DNA of 57,903 nucleotides. Source: an uncultured Clostridia bacterium. GTDB taxonomy: Bacteria; Bacillota; Clostridia; TANB77; CAG-508. The position numbers and the translations under genes are program-made. The DNA is taken from contig CANQTX010000007.1 in the NCBI GenBank assembly GCA_947626885.1, positions 1 through 57,903 of the forward strand. Direction: 5' to 3'. Below, piece after piece: positions 53,549 to 57,903 of this stretch. Positions within the stretch are counted from its first letter, which is position 1. Every line of letters starts with the position of its first letter. The notes under the pieces were generated by a model. It was not told where the DNA came from and did not search any database. It saw only the letters and a list, made by a program, of their open reading frames with translations.

Positions 53549-54232
53549 TCATTTTTTGTTTTTGTCTTTTTGTCTTTCTGCTTGTGATTTTCTTAAATAT
53601 ATTGGTGCTATTGTATCTGCTGTATATAAATTATTTTCTTGATATTTTTGATAACCCAGTTTTCCTACATTTACCGCTGATTGTTTATTATTTTCAGAAA
53701 ATTTCGCATTAGGAATTACTTGTTTCAAAAGTGTTTGATGTAAAATAGCACCATTTCCCACAAAAATAATATTATGATATGCTTTTACTTTTTCCAAAAC
53801 AGTATGTATATCATCTGCTAAATATGCTTCTTTTGCCTGATATGTACTGCTAAATATACCACAATAAACTTGATTATTTCTAGCATCTATTAATGATACA
53901 ATCGTTTCTTTTTCAGAAATTTCTATATTTTTTGCTAATGTTTCTAACGAAGTTACGGATGCTACTGGTACGCATAGCACTTCTGCTATTGGTTTTATAC
54001 TTGCTATTCCTATTCTAATTCCTGTAAAAGAGCCTGGTCCTACTGAGCAAGCTATTAATTTTATGTTTTTTAGTGCAATGTTATTCTTTTTTAAAATTTT
54101 ATCTAATAATGGCATTAAATTCTCAGAATGTGTTTTCTCATCTTCTAAATTTAACTCATCTATTACTTCATCATTTTCAAGTAATGCTACAGAACATACT
54201 TTACTTGAAGTATCTATTGCTAGTATTTTCAT
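53549..54232 (-). CDS. tsaB: tRNA threonylcarbamoyladenosine protein TsaB
   Basis: 227 residues. MKILAIDTSSKVCSVALLEN, HSENLMPLLDKIL and CSVGPGSFTGIRIGIASIK are diagnostic. It partners TsaD and TsaE in t6A37 synthesis. It ends 12 bp before rimI. Confidence 0.95.
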   Translation of the reverse strand: MKILAIDTSSKVCSVALLENDEVIDELNLEDEKTHSENLMPLLDKILKKNNIALKNIKLIACSVGPGSFTGIRIGIASIKPIAEVLCVPVASVTSLETLAKNIEISEKETIVSLIDARNNQVYCGIFSSTYQAKEAYLADDIHTVLEKVKAYHNIIFVGNGAILHQTLLKQVIPNAKFSENNKQSAVNVGKLGYQKYQENNLYTADTIAPIYLRKSQAERQKDKNKK

Positions 54233-54326
54233 ATTTACCCTCCATGATATAACATTTTATACTATTTTTCTATGTTTGTAAACTATAATTTAACGGCAAA
54301 CGTATTTTATGTTAACATGAGTTACA

Positions 54327-54356
54327 AAAAAAAGAGCCAGATCTGACTCTTTTTAA
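54327..54356 (-). terminator. Terminator between tsaE and tsaB
   Basis: AAAGAG-T-CAGATCTG-G-CTCTTT hairpin followed on the minus strand by a T8 run. It suggests that tsaB-rimI also has its own promoter. Confidence 0.7.
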
Positions 54357-54788
54357 CTAAAATAATTTTGCATCTCCAAAACAAGTTATTTCTATGTTTC
54401 TACTAGATTCATTTACTCTAGTTAAGTGTATTTTTATATAATCTCTCGGTAAAATATCTTCTATTAATTCTCCCCATTCTATGATACAAGCACCTTTTTC
54501 AAAATATTCTTCTCCTCCAATAGCAAAAAATTCATCAGCATCTGCCAGTCGATAAACATCAAAATGATAAATATTAATATCTTTTGCATAATATTCATTA
54601 ATAATTGTAAAAGTAGGACTGGATATTTCATCTTGCAATCCAAAATATGTTAGAATTCCTTCTGTTAATTTTGTTTTACCCGATCCTAACTCACCAGAAA
54701 GTACAATAATTGTTCCTTTTTTTAATTGCTTCGCTATTTTCTTTCCTAACATGATAGTCTCTTGTTCTGAATTTGATTGTATCCTCAT
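54357..54788 (-). CDS. tsaE: tRNA threonylcarbamoyladenosine ATPase TsaE
   Basis: 143 residues. The P-loop LSGELGSGKTKLTEGIL, SPTFTIINEY and YHFDVYRLADADEF are family motifs. It powers the TsaB-TsaD complex. Stop and terminator are almost adjacent. Confidence 0.96.
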   Translation of the reverse strand: MRIQSNSEQETIMLGKKIAKQLKKGTIIVLSGELGSGKTKLTEGILTYFGLQDEISSPTFTIINEYYAKDINIYHFDVYRLADADEFFAIGGEEYFEKGACIIEWGELIEDILPRDYIKIHLTRVNESSRNIEITCFGDAKLF

Positions 54789-54902
54789 AATTTCTCCTTT
54801 ATTGATTCTCTTTCATACTACCACATTTTGTGTATAAATACAAGCTTATCATTCTATCTATTTCTCTATTTTGATATAATATATTTCACAGTATTTTTAA
54901 TA

Positions 54903-55961
54903 TCACTTATTTTCGATTGTATAAACATATACAAAATGATCTACTATCACGTAAAACTTACCTTCTTTATGTGGTAAAACTTCATAATAAAGCATATTTT
55001 TCTGATTTTGTTCTGCTACATCTATTAAATCTTCTAAACTAGCTAATTCCATCAAATGCAACCCCGTTACATTTGGTTCTTTTGTTATGGTAACAATAAT
55101 CTCTTTATACCATTTTAAAATGTGTTTAATGGCAGTATCATATCGGGTATCTGATGTTTTAGGATGCTTTTTTACATTTATTATTATTATTATTATGCCT
55201 AATCCTATTATAATAAAACTTCCTCCTATAATAGGATATATCTTTTCGTTAGCATTCACTTCCGGTTGTATTTCTTGTATTGTTGTTTTCTCATAATTTT
55301 CTTTTACTTCTGTTACGGTATTCGTTAATGGAATATCTAGCTCTATTTTATCTTGCACATCTTCTGAAGTCATTTCTAAGTCAGAAAGGTTCCTATGATA
55401 AGAAATATTAAAACACACTTTTAAAACCGCATCAATCGCTATGCCATAAGTTTTTTCATAAGAACGTGCTAAATCATTAAAATATGCATAATTTATATTG
55501 ACCGATTCCTGAATAGAAAAATTGTTTTTATTTAAAATAGTGTCATTTTTATTTTCAGAAAGATAAAATGTTCGATTCCATATCTCTTTATCTTGATTTT
55601 CGTTATTTTTTACTGTTCCAATTAAGTTTGCTGTAATGATACCATTATATATAAAATCTATATCACGTTTTCCTTCAAAATCATATTGAAAATTCATCTT
55701 GATATAATCAATAGATTGGGCTGCATAATCATTACCAGAAGGAAGAAATTCATCTGTATAAAACGTATTTGGTTTTAAAAAAACCTGATAATCACTACTC
55801 TTTTTCAAAGTATAACTATATAATGATGTGACTGTGCTGGTAAAATATAATCCCAATTTTATTACAATAAATCCAATCATTATCATCACAATGCCAAACA
55901 ATACATATCGATATTGTTTGTTTTTAGCTTTAGTACTATTATGTTCTTTTGGGCAACTCAT
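54903..55961 (-). CDS. DUF5305 membrane protein of the SipW/TasA cluster
   Basis: 352 residues from ATG 55961 (AGGAGG 7 bases upstream). Membrane helices at about 19-42 and 245-268 enclose an extracellular beta-rich domain (DYQVFLKPNTFYTDEFLPSGNDYAAQSID, IDFIYNGIITANLIGT), followed by a cytosolic tail (about 270-352). This is the DUF5305 pattern, often found with SipW-type signal peptidases in Firmicutes and Archaea. It lies 11 bp after the signal peptidase gene. Role unknown; maybe assembly of the TasA-like protein. Confidence 0.85.
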   Translation of the reverse strand: MSCPKEHNSTKAKNKQYRYVLFGIVMIMIGFIVIKLGLYFTSTVTSLYSYTLKKSSDYQVFLKPNTFYTDEFLPSGNDYAAQSIDYIKMNFQYDFEGKRDIDFIYNGIITANLIGTVKNNENQDKEIWNRTFYLSENKNDTILNKNNFSIQESVNINYAYFNDLARSYEKTYGIAIDAVLKVCFNISYHRNLSDLEMTSEDVQDKIELDIPLTNTVTEVKENYEKTTIQEIQPEVNANEKIYPIIGGSFIIIGLGIIIIIINVKKHPKTSDTRYDTAIKHILKWYKEIIVTITKEPNVTGLHLMELASLEDLIDVAEQNQKNMLYYEVLPHKEGKFYVIVDHFVYVYTIENK

Positions 55962-55972
55962 TTTTTTCCTCC

Positions 55973-57142
55973 TCATTTCGTTTCCACCATCGCATTTTCA
56001 TTATGGAAAAACTCATATAACCATATAGAGGGAAAACCTATATATTTTATATGAAACGTATAAATGCCTAAAATTTGATCTTTTTGTACAAAATTTCTAT
56101 CTGGTACATTATTGTTATCTCCTTTTGTTTGATAAAATACATTACCATTTTCTTCTTTTACATAAATAATACGATGTGCTATATTTTGATTTCCCATATG
56201 ATAAATTAAAATCGTATTTTTAGGGATATTATTTAATGCACTGTCATTTAGTTTTTTAAATATTACAACATCTCCTCTATCTATTGTTGGACTCATACTA
56301 CTAGATAATAATGCTATTGGCTCATATGGAAACAATCCTAGCATAAAACAAACGAGACCTGTTGCTAATAAAAGCGTAACCATATATTGTATTTTTTCGA
56401 AAAAAATTTTTTTCTTTTTTTTAATCTCTTTTTTCTGCTTTAAAAACTGATATTGAAACAATACATATATCACAACTGCAAATAATATCTGATAGGTACC
56501 TGTTATAAACCAATTTAAATCTGGTAAAATTGGTACTAATAAAGTAATCCATTTCCAGGAAATTCTAAACATTAAAGGTAACATACAAGAAACTTTTAAC
56601 GATAGATACGTATATACACTACTATATGCTATTAATGGCAATATTGTAGAGCAAACATATTTAAAAAAGGCTTCTTTATTCACAAATGTACTTATCAATG
56701 TATAATAATTAATCTCCAGTAATATTAATAGTATCGTTATGATTATTCTTCCTAAGGAACTTCTTTTATTTTTAGTAACAATCATTCCTCTTGTTAATTC
56801 TATGCCTATTATGGGAATCAATTGTGTTACACCATTTTCTATTATCGCAAATATTTCATGATTATAGGGACTTTTTGCAAATCCAAATATAAATCCTAAA
56901 TAAAAATTTATAACCATATATGCTGCTGAAATCATCAAAATATAACAATAATATTTTGTATTTCTGCTTACTCTAGTATAATGCTCTTTTCTATCTTTCA
57001 TTACATATACTATAATACAACTCCAAAATAAAGGATTTAAGTAATTTGTGTAAAATAGTATATCTTTTATCAAAAAATAGACTGTTACTGTTACATATAT
57101 TCCCAAAATAATTAAAATAGGTTTATCTTTTAAATATCTCAT
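55973..57142 (-). CDS. sipW: SipW-type signal peptidase I with N-terminal multi-span domain
   Basis: 389 residues, longer than classical SipW (~190). Residues 1-260 hold about seven membrane helices. The peptidase follows: Ser in LLSSSMSPTIDRGDVVIF, the ER/archaeal-type His in NIAHRIIYV instead of Lys, and TKGDNNNVPDRNFV. A Ser/His signal peptidase of this type processes TasA-like precursors, whose gene is next upstream. No strong ribosome site is seen (AGAAG 7 bases before ATG). Confidence 0.85.
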   Translation of the reverse strand: MRYLKDKPILIILGIYVTVTVYFLIKDILFYTNYLNPLFWSCIIVYVMKDRKEHYTRVSRNTKYYCYILMISAAYMVINFYLGFIFGFAKSPYNHEIFAIIENGVTQLIPIIGIELTRGMIVTKNKRSSLGRIIITILLILLEINYYTLISTFVNKEAFFKYVCSTILPLIAYSSVYTYLSLKVSCMLPLMFRISWKWITLLVPILPDLNWFITGTYQILFAVVIYVLFQYQFLKQKKEIKKKKKIFFEKIQYMVTLLLATGLVCFMLGLFPYEPIALLSSSMSPTIDRGDVVIFKKLNDSALNNIPKNTILIYHMGNQNIAHRIIYVKEENGNVFYQTKGDNNNVPDRNFVQKDQILGIYTFHIKYIGFPSIWLYEFFHNENAMVETK

Positions 57143-57193
57143 CCTATTACTTCTGTTTTGATATTATATCAAAATCTTCCTTTCTTTTATGAA

Positions 57194-57238
57194 TATAAAA
57201 AATAACAATAAAGAAATCGTTTTCCCTATTGTTATTTC
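57194..57238 (-). terminator. Terminator/attenuator between the TasA-like gene and sipW
   Basis: AAATAACAATA (57200-57210) pairs perfectly with TATTGTTATTT (57227-57237), with a T-run on the minus strand. It should give more TasA-like transcript than sipW transcript. Confidence 0.65.
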
Positions 57239-57242
57239 CTGG

Positions 57243-57734
57243 TTATTCTTGTACATATTCTATGGTACCTGTTATGGTTTTACTTTTAATAGATGGCATT
57301 TCTGTAGCATCTTCCTTGTATCTTACGTGTACTAACATATAAGTTTGTTCTCCTGGTGCCAAAGAAGTATGTGGTTCTGAATAAGAATAATCAATAGCAG
57401 GAGAACCATTTTCATCTGCTGTAAAGGTAATATTATCTAAAACAGCATTAAATGTTCCAGCATTTTCAATGGTAATTAAATACGTTATATAATCTCCTGG
57501 TTTTGTTAATTCTGCATTAAATGTTATACTTGTATCTGTAAATTGCGGATTTCCTTCACTACAATTATCACTAACATATTGGGCAGAAATTCCAGTAATT
57601 CTAACATTCCACTCACTGACAATTTCAACTGTTCCATTCAATGTTAATTGAGAAGCAAATGCTGCGTATCCCACTATCATAACGAATATTACAATCAATA
57701 GTGCTCCTATAATATTTTTCTTTTTCTTCATCAT
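57243..57734 (-). CDS. TasA/CalY-like exported protein with SipW-dependent signal peptide
   Basis: 163 residues. A basic start and one hydrophobic segment (about 8-27, ending GYAAFAS before QLTLNGTVEIVSEWNV) match the SipW-dependent signal peptide. The mature part is a small beta-sandwich (WNVRITGISAQYV..., TSITFNAELTKPGDYITYLITIENAG, PGEQTYMLVHVRYKE). Such proteins form fibres or coats (TasA, camelysin). GAGG precedes a double ATG. Confidence 0.88.
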   Translation of the reverse strand: MMKKKKNIIGALLIVIFVMIVGYAAFASQLTLNGTVEIVSEWNVRITGISAQYVSDNCSEGNPQFTDTSITFNAELTKPGDYITYLITIENAGTFNAVLDNITFTADENGSPAIDYSYSEPHTSLAPGEQTYMLVHVRYKEDATEMPSIKSKTITGTIEYVQE

Positions 57735-57833
57735 TTTAACGCCTCACTATATACAATATCTCTCTACAATAATAGGATATGCTTGTAATTTTTTTATGTG
57801 TCACTTGAAAAATTTTTCACTCTGTCAATAATT

Positions 57834-57903
57834 ATCCCCCAGTATAACTGGGGGATTTTCATATAGGCCTATAAGGCCTTGTTACTAGCTTGCGCTGAAG
57901 CGC
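57834..57903 (-). other. Run of hairpins at the window edge; possible IS200/IS605-type element end
   Basis: Three successive hairpins: ATCCCCCAGT/ACTGGGGGAT (57834-57856), AGGCCT-ATA-AGGCCT (57865-57879) and GCGC-TGAA-GCGC (57892-57903). They are much richer in G+C than the surroundings. Subterminal perfect hairpins and a structured RNA before the right end are typical of IS200/IS605 elements carrying TnpB. Identity is inferred, since the gene would be outside the window. The C-rich hairpin could also be a plain terminator. Confidence 0.35.

Overview
The window is very A+T-rich chromosomal DNA of a low-GC, Gram-positive, spore-forming Firmicute, most likely an anaerobic gut-type member of the Clostridia. 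The evidence is the spore genes (sleB-type lysin, spoVT), formate-tetrahydrofolate ligase, class 1B PyrD/PyrK, AGGAGG ribosome binding sites, sigma-A promoters, a T-box leader, and the prepilin-like leader GITLVALVVTIIVLLILAG that is common in gut Clostridia surface proteins. Species cannot be fixed from the sequence.

Layout. 1-3.4 kb is an accessory surface region. It holds the tail of a formylglycine-generating-enzyme-fold (SUMF1) protein, a frameshifted Cys-rich mini-protein, a prepilin-leader/leucine-rich-repeat gene broken by four frameshifts, and, just upstream of that gene, two 25-bp dyad sites in inverted orientation. These sites enclose 141 bp that carry a near-consensus promoter pointing away from the gene, which is the architecture of a phase-variable invertible promoter. 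3.5-5.4 kb has a cortex-lytic-type enzyme and an unknown acidic protein. 5.4-26 kb is a long run of minus-strand housekeeping genes: fhs, xseB, xseA, nusB, the Asp23/AmaP envelope-stress set, fmt, def, priA, gmk, rpoZ, remA, yicC, rsmE, a ferritin-like gene, obgE, trpS, a Zn/Cd-type P-ATPase with its ArsR repressor, and T-box-controlled glyS.

26.4-28.7 kb has a tight cluster of four DnaA-box matches in A+T-rich DNA, followed by an LtaS-like sulfatase. 28.9-43.5 kb has a methyltransferase, tRNA-Gln and tRNA-His, a sortase, a short AlaRS, spoVT, pyrB, nfo, a KAP-like P-loop NTPase, comF, valS and LemA/DUF3137. 43.6-48.5 kb is a pyrimidine operon (pyrC-pyrF, an aldose epimerase, pyrK-pyrD). 48.6-50.2 kb is a second prepilin-leader/LRR gene, also frameshifted but with a fixed strong promoter. 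50.5-54.8 kb has a Lon-family protease, rimI, tsaB and tsaE. 54.9-57.7 kb is a TasA-like matrix protein with its SipW-type signal peptidase and a DUF5305 membrane protein. The right edge enters a run of hairpins that may be the end of an IS200/IS605-type element.

How it fits together. Several parts concern the cell surface: the two prepilin/LRR genes, the SUMF1-fold protein, the sortase, the LtaS-like enzyme, the TasA/SipW set, Asp23/AmaP, and RemA, which in Bacillus activates matrix genes. The most interesting candidate is the inverton at about 2.30-2.50 kb controlling a decayed or variable surface gene. No recombinase lies in the window, so it would act in trans.
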